Positions 12,201-27,200 of a stretch of 64,000 bases of DNA are shown piece after piece. How positions within the stretch are numbered: the stretch's first letter is position 1; each line of letters starts with the position of its first letter. The notes under the pieces are model-generated. The model was not told the origin of the DNA, searched no databases, and saw only the letters and a program-made list of their open reading frames with translations. Source of the stretch: Pycnopodia helianthoides (lineage: Eukaryota > Echinodermata > Asteroidea > Forcipulatida > Asteriidae); NCBI GenBank assembly GCA_032158295.1, contig CM063255.1, positions 12,366,094 through 12,430,093 of the forward strand, written 5' to 3'. The position numbers and the translations under genes were made by a program.

Positions 12201-15200
12201 CTATCCTCCACACTGACTCCCAACCCTCAGCAAGGCCCAAGATGAGCAGACGCGCATGTGCAGAATAATATTTATCTTCAGTTCCCCCTCAAGCATTTCA
12301 TTTATTTGTTTCAGACAGAACAAGCATAACCATAAGCCTTCCTTGAGGTGCCCTTTTCCTTGCTTTTAAAAATCTTACCTTTTCCATCTTGGCTGCCTGG
12401 ACTGTCAGTGTCAATGAATTGGACGGACGGGGACGAGCCAGATAAAGAAATATGTCATCAGGTTTCAACGACTTCTCTGCCCCCCTCAATTATGGAGGGA
12501 TGTCAACCGCAATATGCAGGGATTTTCAGGAATTTTGATCTCAAATGGAGGGGAATTTATAGGATTTGCTCTGGCAGAGGAAAGTGAGCTATTAGGAAGA
12601 GATACTTCAGATGTGTTAAGTTGTCTCTCTATGGAAAGTGAGAGAGTCCGTGTGGATTCTTGTGGTTCAAAAGGGTGTATTCTCAAGCCACTCCTCTTTT
12701 GCCCAAAAACCTACCGTAAAAAATATAGATCTTATTTGTAGTGAAGTTTTTCACATTAACAAGTTTATTTAGGTGTGCATTAAACATTGTAAATATTTGA
12801 AGTACGGTACGTGCACAAACACTACACCCAAGACATGTAATTTATAACATTATCACAAGTCAGAGAATTGGCACAGAAAAAAGTAACAGAGCATGACAAT
12901 GATTTCAAGTACTGAAACCAATTCTTGACATTGAAGATTTGTTTTCTTCTCATTAGTTGGTTTCTTTGTATAAATTAAAACATTCTCAATTAGCAGTCAG
13001 AGACTGCTGAATGTAATTGTAGTTTAGTCATGAGGTGAAGTATACAGAAACAATCAATAAACAAACTACTTGATTCTGTAACAAATACATGACTACTACA
13101 TGAACTGTAGCCGAGTACAATTTAAAAAGAGATTAAACAGTACCAGCCTGAGTACATATATATCAGCCCATATTTGAGGTTGAGTACATGTATGCCATGA
13201 AAAGTGTAAAATAGAGTACGATAGGTCAGTCTAAAAGTCTCAAATCTCGGCGATGTCTGTGTCACACCTTCACCTTAAAATAGACTGAAAAGGATATGAG
13301 ATGTATGGTATGCTCAAGGGTTTAAAACAGTTCAAGCATTACAGAGCTCTTCCTCAGGAAACAAAAACTTCAATTAAATTGTGGTATATGATAGGTAATT
13401 GCACATCCTGCATTATCAGTGGAATTAATGTCATTAGACCGTGTCAAAACAGCTTTATTCTGGCCAGAGGGCTTGATGCAGGTAATTTCTCATTTCTATT
13501 TAGGAGTCATAATTTGTTCCCTTTAGCATTGTGTTGTCTATCATTTAATATAAAGTGATGTATCATATTTCTGTTGACCAAGAACAGAGCTAGTTGTAGT
13601 TTATTAAGAACTAATGGGAGGCTATTCATCTACATAATATAGCCATTATGACCTTAAGAAGGATTCTCTTTAGGTGTAGACTTTGGTGGTACATGCTTCT
13701 AGAAAGTCAATCAACCAAAGGGTTTGTGTATTCTTCTTACATATTTCAAGTATGAAAGAGTAATGCCATATCATTGGTTTCTTTAAAATTTGGGGCATTT
13801 AGACAATCTTTGATATGATTCATGCTTTAACCCCAACATTTTGTGCAGTAGAGCATATTAGGCCTCCATGTACATACATATTATTACTGGTAGCAAACAT
13901 AAAGTTTCAAACATGGAGCTTGCAAGCAGAAAATTCTTGTAACATTTGTTGTTTTAATGGTGTTCTATGTTGCTACTGAACAAGCAATGATACAAATTGT
14001 ACTAAACCCAGGACTTGATGATTGCACTTGTCCTGTAATCATGGTAATGAAACATGTCTTTGAAATATTCTTCATCATCATCATCATCCAGTTGTTGGAA
14101 AAAGCCATTCACTCAGAAGCCCCATTTATCACTGTGATCACTGTGTCAAGCCAATCTGACTGTTCCCATGTGTGTTATTGTGATGCCTCTTCTCAATATT
14201 TTCCCCTTCCAATTTGGAACCAAGTCTGAGATATGTGTTATGAATGTATATGCCGTCTTAAAGTCATGGGTTTAACAATGGTCACATCAGTCGGCAGATC
14301 GTGGGTGTCATTTGAGATCTCTCTAGCATTGAATCCTCACTGAATACTCCTCAAGTAGCAATGAATGTCTCTTCTTAAGAATGTGACAATATCAATCCAA
14401 AGTAATAAGTCCTGCGATGGTTGCAACATGTAAAATGATAGTCCTGTAGAACCACATAGAGTGGAAATTGCAATTTGTTTTATTTTATGTTTGATGATAA
14501 AATGTTTACATTGACCCCAATTAAATTGCAAGGGACTTTATGGCTGGCTACAGAAGCTCTGACATTATTCATAAAAAGTGGGGTTTTGGACTGTTTTTAA
14601 ATCTTCTTCAGCAGCCTGTAAATCTTATGAAACCAGAATGTTTACAGTTAGGTTGATATTGAATTCCAAATGTTGTCATGGTGTCAGAGAGTACTTATTT
14701 GTAAAGGATGTTTCATGGAACTGCCTGAAGAGGAACACCATTCCATAAACTTCATGTAGTGAGTCAATATTGTCTTCATTGATGAGATTTAATTCCTCAG
14801 ATTTTCATAGCAATGGAAGTTCCGGGGGGGAGGGGAGGTTCAGAACCTGAGCATACTGACTACATTGTATTGGGTGATTGTCTATACATGTAGTCATAGG
14901 GTTGTTTTATCTTACTGCATCAGACTGGTACAGAACATTTCTATTCTATTCTTTTAAAGATGATTTTTAGAACCACATGAGCAACAAATACTTGAACTAC
15001 ATGTAACTTCATAAGCTCTGCATTGATTGACCTTCTTCTTAGACGATATTAATGTCACACGGTTGTTACATGTACACTTCTTATACTTAATTGACCTTTT
15101 GAAATTGTAGTAAAGAGTCTATGGGATGACTTTGATGGCTTACATACTTACACAAATTAAATTACTTGGTTAGGTTACCAGCTGAAATAAGCTTATAAAA

Positions 15201-18200
15201 GATGTTGGTGTATATTTCTTGGTAATGTACAACTATCTCACAAATTTAATAACTTGGTTTTAGTTAATAGTTATGCAGTGCACTCCGTGTATTTGATGTA
15301 TGCCACAAGTAAGTTTGGTTTACGTTACAGTAGGTAAAAGTAAACTTGGTTTTAAAAGGCAGCATCGGGTTAACAAATGTACTTCTGTCCTCTATGGATT
15401 ACATGTATCATGCTACAAATTCAGTAACAAGGATGTAAAAGCTGCCAGTGATATTTTATTTATAAGGCATCACTTAACTTGTGACAATCATGACTTACAT
15501 GTATCCTAAACTGGGTCTTTTTCTGACTTTGGCAAGGGTGCTCATCTAAATTCCTAGCTGTGTAAATTTCAATATGACAGTCTACTCTAATATTACACTT
15601 AAAAGCAATGACTACAGATATGAACGTTATGTTAGCAGAGCTAAATTCTCAATTTGCTCAAGCTGCATAGCAGAGCAAGTCTTTTTAGAAGCCATTTGCG
15701 TGTTGGATTTTAATATTGTCTTATGCAATGACTTGCTTAGTCACAAGTTACCGCTTAAATTTGAACTCGTATGGGGGTTGAACAAAGAAAAATTGACTAG
15801 AGCGGGATTTGAACCAACGACCTCCGGATTAACGTACCGGCGCTCTACCAACTGAGCTATCTAGCCCTATATTGGCGGTCTCCCTATTTTGTCAATATCT
15901 TTGTTCGGGGGTGCCAGTCAGAAGCCATACAACCGTTAACTGCCGTGTAGCCAGGGATCACACCCAAGTGTACGATACAACCTGGGAAGCAGCAGCCACG
16001 GGATCACCTTGAGGGGATGCGACTTTTTCAATTTAAATGTCAAGTAATAAACCACAAGGGAAACTGACTGGGTAAATTTCAAATAGTATGGGGGTTGAAC
16101 AAAGAAAAATTGACTAGAGCGGGATTTGAACCAACGACCCCCGGATTAACGTACCGGCGCTCTACCAACTGAGCTATCTAGCCCTATATTGGCGGTCTCC
16201 CTATTTTGTCAATATCTTTGTTCGGGGGTGCCAGTCAGAAGCCATACAACCGTTAACTGCCGTGTAGCCAGGGATCACACCCAAGTGTACGATACAACCT
16301 GGGAAGCAGCAGCCACGGGATCACCTTGAGGGGATGCGACTTTTTCAATTTAAATGTCAAGTAATAAACCACAAGGGAAACTGACTGGGTAAATTTCAAA
16401 TAGTATGGGGTTGAACAAAGAAAAATTGACTAGAGCGGGATTTGAACCAACGACCTCCGGATTAACGTACCGGCGCTCTACCAACTGAGCCATCTAGTCC
16501 TATGTTGGCAGTCTCCCTATTTTGTCAATATCTTTGTTCGCAGGTGCCAGTCAGAAGCCATTTGGAGGTTGCTATATAAAAGCTTGTCCCGAACCATGTG
16601 ACATACTGTAGCAACTGTCTCTATAGTCTTAGGAATTCAAATTTAAGCATCAATGATTGAGTTGTTGCAAGTCAAGTTAGTCAATAGTACAGGTCTAGTT
16701 ATCTGGGTGCCGTGTACACATACAGGAAATTCTATCAGTTGAAACATTTTTTTTCCCAATCCAAATCATCCGCTGTTTATCAGACAATTCTATTGAATAA
16801 TAATAAAACAGAAGTACCACAGGATAAACTACATTGTGTATAGTAACCAGGATAGCAATTGTGTAGACTGGTGCTCAACATAAGACCTCAAATGTGCTGT
16901 TAATAAAGCGGCCCAGTCAAGAAACCTCTCTGTAATGGCATCAAGCTTCACACATTTCTCACCGGCTACAACCATAACTGCCTACTCAATTACCTGATTA
17001 TTATGTTCAGGTATTTTCAATGTAGTATGCATGCAAATCACAACATTAATTCCATTGTCATGTTCATCTTGTTGGTAAAGTGTAATGTAAATCCAGTATA
17101 AGCCAGGCCCACTTTACACATAGACTGGCTCCAAAGTTTATCACAGTAACCAGAAAGTCTTTACGCATGGTTTGTCTATCCAGGATTTGTGCAAAGACTT
17201 AAGGTCTCGTTTTTAACAAATGCAAATGTAACTTTCTGTGGTCAGGTATAAAAGGGAATTCATGAAAATAACCCAAATGTATGCCAGTTGTGGAGGTAGA
17301 AATACATGTGGTGGGGGAAATGTGTGAACAGCAAACGTGCAATTGAATGATGCACTGACTTCTCAACTTCAAAGGAGATTTGAAATACCATCATAGTAAC
17401 ATCTTAATATATTTGAAGTATTGTTCTACGTCTTGTTCATACAACATCGGATGGTGTAACAACTCAACATTTTAATCAATGTGCACTGATTTGTTCCTTT
17501 TATTTGATTTTTAAAAATTTATTTGATCATTATCAGTCCTGGTAACTAGTTACTGATGAAATTTTACAGATTATTTTTCTCTCTTCTTTGATTTGTTGCC
17601 AGGTCTCAGGTGAAAAAGTCAGTAAGATAAGTCTGGTAGATCTGGCTGGTAGTGAGCGTGTGCAGAAGACAGGATCAACAGGGGACAGATTACGTGAAGG
17701 AAGCAATATTAATAAGTAAGAATGTGTGCAATCATTTAACACTCTCTGTTCAAACTTACACAAGATGATATAGTGAAATGGTCAAGGGTTTGAACAAGCC
17801 TTGGTCTTACATGGTGCTCCAATGGGTAAACATTACAAATGTACATGACAAATAAGGAATAATCAACCAAAGGTTAATCGATGGCAGTGCATGTATCTAA
17901 GCACACTGAAAGCTTAGCATACATCATGACTTCATGCCAGATGTCAGTGCTATTTGAAAGGTAGAGAAGACAAAAAATGAAAAACCCACAAGATATGACA
18001 GTTTGTTGATGCTTTATTAAGGAGATCCAAATCTATCAAAAGTTTGATAGCTCCCGACTCCATCAAATGAACATCTAAGAATTTGTTTAAAATTCCTAAG
18101 ATTGATACCGATTTAATTTTCCTGTTTTTGTTAATTCCTAAACGCAGAGGTTTTTTTGGTAAGTGGTTCATGCATGGAAGCTTTCTTACTGTTTTCTGCC

Positions 18201-21200
18201 ATGAATTTAACCTGCAATCCCGTATGTCATATTAAAATGTGTCATTGCGTCATTGTAGCTAATATTAATGTCAAGCTAAAAACTTCAGGAACCTAGGTGT
18301 AATTTTGATACAAAATAAAGTTAATTTACAAAAGGAATCAGTTTGAACTTTCCATTACTGTTAGGAATGACAAATGTTATAAATTGATAACTATTGATTG
18401 TGTTTTATATGACAGATCACTGACGACGTTAGGTCTAGTCATATCAGCTCTAGCTGACCAATCAGCACCCAGTAAAGGGAAGAAGAAGATAAACTTTGTG
18501 CCTTATAGAGACTCTGTGCTCACTTGGCTTCTCAAGGTAAGTTATTTTTCAAACCTGACTTCATTCTCAATAACACTGTATCCAGACTTCTACAATGTCC
18601 TATTATAGTAAACTAGGCTATTTACTAGCAGTTTTTTGCTTGCAGAAGAGTAAAAAAAAAAACCCATTCACTCTCTATGTGCACCAGACTACCCAAATCT
18701 TTGGTTGTTTTTAAAATACATGCTCAGTATGTTTCTGTCACAGTGAGCACAACAACTTAATAGTATGAAGCTTTATTGTGCAATAGACCTTACCTTTTTT
18801 CTTTCAGATGAACGTTATACTTGTATTGTATATTTTTGAAAAGATGTACTTTTGAATCATCAAGTTGGGACAGTTGAACAAAGTGAAGATTTAAGAAGAT
18901 TACTTCTTTTTAATTGTTTATATCAACAACACTTTGAAATGAAAAGGGCATCATAGAGAAGTTATGGAGATATACATAAGGCACTTAGGCCTATATAAAG
19001 AATGGGGCAAATATTGACATCTACAATACTTGGCAAAATGTCCCTGACCAATCCAATGAAATTAGCACACCAATACTGTCCTGTGCAAACACAATCACTT
19101 CACCACAATCATGCTGCCACAACTTATGCCACAACAAATGAAATCAAAATAATGTTTCCCATAATCTCAATGTATAGCTAAGTGAAAGCATCCTCAATGT
19201 TCAGCAGTCAATTTTAGGTGTGCTTTTCATCAGAAAGTTTCTTTAAAAAGGGTAGAGTGATCAAACAAAATATTGGGGGAAATTTTAAAAAAAGCAAACC
19301 CAACACAGGATTTTAAGAAGTGAAAAGTCTTGAATTAATTTTAGACCGTGGGCCGTCCGGTCGTATCTTACAGTCTTGTTCTCTTCAACCGGGGGTCTAC
19401 TCAGTAACCACTCAAAATGGAAGATAATAATACAAAATAACACTTTTTGCTTGTTCCCGCGCTCAAATGTTGCACATTATTTCTAAATTTGAGGACAAAC
19501 ATCGCCCTAAATTTTGCAAAGATATACGGTGATCGAGCCAGCGTGACTAGGTTGTCCAATGAAAATAGGTCTTTCATCCTAAGTTGACCAATCAAAATTG
19601 GTCTTGTGTATACGTGCGGATGTACGAAGCGACGAGTTGCTAAGTATTATGTTTAAGCAAAGCGCATTTACAAATTTGCTCAATTTGAATAGTGCGCTGC
19701 TCTTTGTGCGGTTCTCAGTCTGGTTCTGCGTTATGAGATAGGGCGCTCAATCTTCAGATTGAGCAAAATTGTGCGCAATCTGGATATTGTACAAGTCCAT
19801 AAAACGCGCTCTACATAAACACACAGTATCAACAAGCTGATCGTCATGTTGTCAACATCAAAACATGGCCGAAAAAGACAGCGAGGAACACTCAAATTTA
19901 CGGTGTTATGCCCATTTGTGTGAAAGTAATGAAGCCGTAACACCTATGACCGAAGTATCGTGGACAATTCAGACGCTGTGTATATATTTGGAAGGAATTG
20001 GACGGGAAATCAGCTGAAATAGCGAGGTGTTTCTTAGATAGAACTGTGCTGTGATAGTCAAACCCAACGGCAACGATGGTGTTTTTCGTCGGAAGTGCTA
20101 CCAATATTTCACACTCACAGATGCTTCAAAGCACTTGCGAAGCTGACGCGAGTCAAAGAACGTGTGCCTGCTGCTGAAGGTTAGAGAATTGTTTTAAGTT
20201 GTTTATTGAACATTCGTTAGTGTGTATGACTCCCTATAATTATTATAATTAAAAAATAGTGAATGATCACGTAGCGTAGAAACCGGTAAGATTAGAATGG
20301 GTACATGGTTAATAATGGACACCAATATTAGTAATTGTTAGTAGAAATAAATATCGTCAGCCCATGTGGCGTTGTTATTTTAAACTGGCCCTGTTTGAGC
20401 CAATGTTTTTCAGTTCACAAAAAAGTGAATTCATGCCGTGTTTAATTTTCATAACATTCTTGTTTGGTTAGCCCCTACCATAAATAGTGCCAATACGCTG
20501 GACTTCCTCCGCTTCTTGGCCTTATGGCTGCGCCCATGTAATTTCCGGAGGTGATATTATTTTTCGGATAGAAACCCACAAATTTATGCCAAGATTTTTC
20601 TGAAAATGTGTGCGCTCGTTTGGTGTAATTTTATGAAAAAACTTGGAGCTGGCAATCGCTAAATCGTCGGCGCCATGATTTTAACATTTAAACCGAACCA
20701 TTGGAAATCAAGCCAGTTTGAAATAAATTATTCAATTGTAGTGGCTTAAGACTTCCATAAAATGGTCCCCACCATCCATAACAACGGTTATGTTTATTTA
20801 TAATCATTTACATTTAAAATAAACACCATTGGTGCCTTCAAAAAGTATTAACTAAAGCGGGACTTAATTTTGTTATTTTATTTTTGTTTTCAAACCAGGT
20901 ATCAGTGAAACGTCTCACACCAGAGAAGAGAACTTGCAGCCTGCTGAGAAGAGAGTTAGAATGCTTCGGTCAAGATCTTCTTTGAAGAAAGAAGGAACCT
21001 TTCCATCTCATATCTTACCATTATTTTTGCTCCAAAACCACTAAAGAGCATCTGTGTGTTTTTTTAGTATCAAAACTATTGAAAAGATTGATCAGAACGG
21101 AGTTCAGACAACTCGACGAGTCGGACAATTCGACAGGGTCAGACAACTCAACGGGTCGGACAACTTGACGGGTCAGACAACTCGAAGGTGAGACAGCTCG

Positions 21201-24200
21201 ACAGAGCGCCAAGACATGTCGACGGGTGAATGGCTGATCTCCGTTACTGACATCCAGTTTTAGTGAAGAGCTCAAAATGGGAATCATTGGGGTTACCCCT
21301 TCCATCTTGCCCTTACAATGACTTTGTTATAAGCACCGTATACTCATTGAAATAGCTTACCTTTAATCACTTAGTGGTACGGTAAACATGATTTTAATAT
21401 TTTATGTTTTTTACATTTTGTAAGTGGTAATTTTATTTACTTTATTTTATTAAACTTTTTCTCTGGCACAACACTACAAAAAGAAAAATACAAAGTTAAA
21501 AAAAGATAAATAAGTTTAAATTAATAATACACATTCATTAAACGGACGCCCATATTAAATTAAATAAGTCTGCGAACCCACCCCATCCTGTGGAGACGCC
21601 CATGCGTGCCTAGTACAATACGATCGCCCCCCCCCCATGCTGAACAGCCCCATTTGCGGTCAGCTGCACACTTGTATCCCTCGAATCTTCTGCCATGACA
21701 TGAGGATTTACCATCCACCCATCGAGTTGTCTGATCAAAAGTCAAGTTGTATTACGTTTGAACGGACAACCCGTCGAGTTGTCCAACCCGTTGAGTTGTC
21801 TGACCCGTCGAGTTGTCTGACCCGTCGAGTTGTCTGACCCGTCGAGTTGTCTGACCCATCGGGTAAGTCTGACCCATCGAGTTGTCTGATCCGTCGAGTT
21901 GTCTGACCCGTTGAGTTGTTCGACCCGTCAAGTTTTCCAACTCGTTGAGTTGTCAGTCGGAAAAGTTGTCTGACATCCATCAGAACAATAAGGTTGCATG
22001 TGCATTTACATGTTAATTCTTTATTGAACTTCATTAATAATTGATACAAACGGTTTGTATTGTTTAAAGAGCATTCCGTGGTCTTAATGCACATACATCA
22101 TGTCAATTATAACATGATATTATATGGTTCTTTTTTTGTAAGTTATGAAATCGTCACAGGGGACTTTTTAAAAACTTATATAGAGCTGTGATGTGAAATT
22201 TAAACAAAATGTAATGCACAAAAGAATGGTTTTTGTAAAGTTTTTTTTAAAGATGATAACACTTTGTAGAACATGTTCTCTACAGATAATGGTTTCTAGG
22301 GACACAACAAATTCAAGTACAAAGTCACATAACTTATTTAATTCAGCATTTAAATTGTTGATTGTATATGCAGGTTGAGGTCACAGCCAATAAATTTAAA
22401 GAAGGAAATAACCGAGGTTTGTCAATTATTTGTAGGGCTGTTTTGACATACTTTGCGAGTTAAAAAGTGTCTCAGGAACTCCAGTTAGTTTACAATCAAC
22501 ATGAAATGGTGTGCTTATTTATTTGCCAAGACTGCCCCCCACCCCTCGGTTAGGTTATCAACACATGCTGAACCCCCCTCCTTTCATTCTTTATGCTTGA
22601 ATTGTTAGTTGCCTGGAAATGGTGTAGAGGTTCAACCACAAGTGAAAACTCCAAGTACAGTTTAAAAATAGTATTCCAATAGTTATATAAATACACAAAC
22701 TTTAAGAAATGTTGTTGGCATACATGATCTTTTTAAATATAGAGGTTTCCACATCATAATGTGGATTTTGGGGGGATAATCTATTCCTGCCTGGAAAAAG
22801 CTTCTTTTTGGGCCAATAGAGGGCGCTGTTTTTCTTATGTTTTTCTTTATGTCGGAAAATGTGACATTTTATCCGTGAATTACACATTAATGTGCAACAT
22901 TTGAGCGTGGGAACAATTCGATTCTTGCTAAGACACATATAATCTACAACTTGGGCTATATTTCGTTCAAACCCCCTCCGGAGAGAACAAGAGTTGTTTT
23001 CTAGAAGGATTTCAGAGCCACGGCCCATAGTCTATTTGTCTTATTATGAGTCAACAAACCACTCTTTATATTGTAATGAACACTCCTTATCTTGTCATGA
23101 TCACTCCTTATCTTGTATTGAACACTCCTTATCTTGTATTGATCACTCCTTATCTTGTATTGAACACTCCTTATCTTGTCATGATCACTCCTTATCTTGT
23201 ATTGAACACTCCTTATCTTGTATTGATCACTCCTTATCTTGTATTGAACACTCCTTATCTTGTATTGATCACTCCTTATCTTGTATTGAACACTCCTTAT
23301 CTTGTCATGATCACTCCTTATCTTGTATTGAACACTCCTTATCTTGTCATGATCACTCCTTATCTTGTATTGAACACTCCTTATCTTGTATTGATCACTC
23401 CTTATCTTGTATTGAACACTCCTTATCTTGTATTGATCACTCCTTATCTTGTATTGAACACTCCTTATCTTGTCATGATCACTCCTTATCTTGTATTGAT
23501 CACTCCTTATCTTGTATTGATCACTCCTTATCTTGTATTGATCACTCCTTATCTTGTCATGATCACTCCTTATCTTGTATTGAACACTCCTTATCTTGTA
23601 TTGAACACTCCTTATCTTGTCATGATCACTCCTTATCTTGTATTGATCACTCCTTATCTTGTATTGATCACTCCTTATCTTGTATTGATCACTCCTTATC
23701 TTGTATTGAACACTCCTTATCTTGTACTGATCACTCCTTATCTTGTACTGATCACCCCTTATCTTGTATTGATCACTCCTTATCTTGTATTGATCACTCC
23801 TTATCTTGTATTGATCACTCCTTATCTTGTATTGATCACTCCTTATCTTGTATTGATCACTCCTTATCTTGTATTGATCACTCCTTATTTTGTATTGATC
23901 ACTCCTTATCTTGTATTGATCACCCCTTATCTTGTATTGATCACTCCTTATCTTGTATTGATCACTCCTTATCTTGTATTGATCACTCCTTATCTTGTAT
24001 TGATCACTCCTTATCTTGTATTGATCACTCCTTATCTTGTATTGATCACTCCTTATCTTGTATTGATCACTCCTTATCTTGTATTGATCACTCCTTATCT
24101 TGTATTGATCACTCCTTATCTTGTATTGATCACTCCTTATCTTGTATTGATCACTCCTTATTTTGTATTGATCACTCCTTATCTTGTATTGATCACTCCT

Positions 24201-27200
24201 TATCTTGTATTGATCCCTTTTATAGGGTCACTTGACTCTACCTGCTCATTTGGGGGGGGGTAATTTTTGGTCAAATTTGTTGATGATATTATTTAAAAAA
24301 TTAAAACTTTGGAGAGCCATTCAGAGTTAGTGTAGTATTAATTAACTATTATTGGTTCAGACTTGTTTAAGAGCAGTGTTGGGGATGCTTTCATGCCTAT
24401 TGTTACATGTTATACCTGAGTAACTGTAATTCATTTAATTCATTCTGGACAGGTGTGTAATGAACCTTTACTTTTAAAATCAAGTTTATTTTCATGATTT
24501 GGAAACTATTATTCACATAGGAGTGTCTAGGAGGAAATAGCAGGACAGTCATGGTGGCGACAATCAGCCCAGCTAGTGATAACTATGAGGAGACGTTGTC
24601 TACACTACGATATGCTGACAGGGCCAAGAGAATTGTTAATCATGCAGTTATTAATGAAGACCCTAATGCAAGAGTAAGTGATGGGTGATCCAACGAGCGT
24701 AGTGTAAAGAAAGTAAATGTTGGGATTAGTTTAGGGGCCATTCAGAATAGTCAATGTTCAATTTTTTATCTTTTATTTTTATTTTTTCGAAATTGTGCTT
24801 GGATGGATCATACAGTTTTTAATTTAAATAAAAGAAGAAAATAATTTAAGAGGAAGGGGAAAATCAAAATACCCATGGGCCTATTCAATGTCTGTCATGT
24901 CTGTCTGTCTGTGCTTACAAGATGGACATTGTGGGGTGACTTTTAGGTTGGAACTGTACTCCTGGGGTGTTTTTAACAGGAACAAATAAAGAAAAGGGAC
25001 AGTAGAAAACACATGGGGAAAGCCCACAATGTCGCTCTGCTAAACAGCACTGTCATGCCTGTCTGTACTGTTCCATTACTACCTTGTTTCAATAGCCGAA
25101 TTGAAGCTAAGAATACATTGAACACACAGCCAGCCCAAACTGCTGGATGTACCATACTTTGTTTTAAAATGGACATGAGGAGTGGGACACTTGAGTTGCC
25201 CCACACTTTCACTAGACAAAAAGCTGATATGGATGTGTGACTAAGTAAGGTTCAGCCAGATTGTCAAAAATTGTCACACACTTGTGGGTCTACATTGTAG
25301 GTATTTAGGAGACCAGTGAGCTGTGCTGATAAAGGTACGATACAACTACAACTGTACATGTACAACTTTCGATTTTTAATTTTCAAGATAAAATTTGCAA
25401 GTTGGAGAAAGTTTTGAGCCTCAAATTTGAATTTTATAATATCATTTTTCTAATATACATATAAAGCGCTGCAAAAACATTGCACACAGTTTTGTGTGCT
25501 TGGCAATTTCCTCTTCTGTTTCAACTACAAAGTTGCTGGAAGCCAGGAAAAGCCATTGAAAACTCCCAAGCAGGGATAGCCTTGATTGCAAGGCTGTGTA
25601 AACGTTTGCTTACTATAAAGCTAAAAATGTGAATAACCACAGCCCGGCCGAATGCAATGCAACTCCTGTTCCGGTCCCCCGACTGTCTTTAAACAGCACA
25701 CCACGCTCTCACCCAAGGAAGCACACAAACGCTCGTTTCCACAGTACACACCGCTATCGCCCACAATCCAGCCTGTGAGCGTCAGCCTCACAGCCTTGAC
25801 ATCTTTACACTTCCGGTCTTGCGTTATGGTAATGATGCCTCTTTGCATATCATCACCACATTTTAAACACGGATTTGCGAAGAAAAAAATGAAAAAAAAC
25901 ACTAGTTTTAACAAATCGTAAGGTGTGGCCTGACGGTACAATTGTGGCGAATTAGTGTGATTGTGGCATGTAACTGGTAATATGACATGGTGAGAGTGCG
26001 GTGTGGTATTTTTTTTTTAGAGTCAGTCGGGGGACTGGGTTGTATCGCATTCGGCGGCTGAGGTTTTAGTATCCTTGCTCTATGGTTTTAGGCGGAGTAC
26101 TTGTCTACACAGCCTTGATATCAAGGCTAAAGCAGGGAGAGCAATGACCTCAAATATTGGCTTCATTTAAAGCATCACTATGTTCTGTTTTCTTTCTTTC
26201 TTTCAATATTTTAGAATAAAACATTTAAAAAAACAATTGGGGGTGGGGGAAATGGTTAAATTGAAAATGTATTTAAAAAACATAGATTAAACAAATATTG
26301 GATGCATATGAGTACAATGTAGCACAATTATGTGACAATATTGGATGCATAATGAGTAAAATATACATGTAGCAGAACATAATCATGAGAGGAAATCTGG
26401 ACTATTCCATTTCATGAGGCAAAGCCAAGTTTTTTGAGTGAAATGGAACAGTCCAGATTTTAAGTGATTATATACTACTGTATTGTATGAATAAATTGCA
26501 TCCTAAATTTGTTTTAGATACCTCACACATACATGTATGTGTAGATCCTTGTCATTTGTTATTTTTTAACAAAACATTTTTTTTACAATTTATAATTTAT
26601 TTTAACAATAAGGTATTAAATGGCTGATAAAGACATAGCTGAAGCTGTTTAAGACTCATTAGGTAATGATGCGTAGTGCATTTAATACATATCTTTTAGT
26701 AACGCGCAAAGTATAGTTGTGAAGCGTCCCAAGCATCCTATATTTATCAATACAGGACTTCTTTATTGGATACCAGTAAAAGTACAACCTAGATAGATAG
26801 ATAGATAGCTCAGTTGGTAGAGCACTGGCTTGTTATTCCAGAGGTTGGTTCCAATCTGCTTTAGTAAATTTTTCTTTGTTCGACCCCAAATTATTTAAAA
26901 TTTACTGAGTCAGTTTTCCTTGTGGCTAACTACTTGACATTTGAATTAAAAAAGTCACATCCCCTCATGGTGATCCCCTGGCTGCCGCTTCCCAGGGTGT
27001 ATCGTAAACTTGGGTGTGATCCCTGGCTACACGGCAGTTACAGGTTGTATGGCTTCTGACTGGCACCCCCGAAAAAAGATATTGACAAAATAGGGAGACC
27101 GCCAGCATAGGCTAGAAAGCTTTGTTGATAGAGTGCAGGCACATTAATCTGGAGGTCATTGTTTTGAATCCCACTCCAGTCAAATTTTTTTTTTTCAATT

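Noticed and set aside
15806..16500. Minus-strand tRNA genes
   Set aside because: A and B boxes are present, but the anticodon and acceptor stems pair imperfectly and the heads are part of a 317-bp repeated SINE unit.
22994..24263. Two overlapping open frames of over 400 codons on the + strand
   Set aside because: They are a by-product of a 21-bp repeat whose length is divisible by three. The peptides (SLSCIDH and ITPYLVL repeats) are just the unit in two frames, within an intron.
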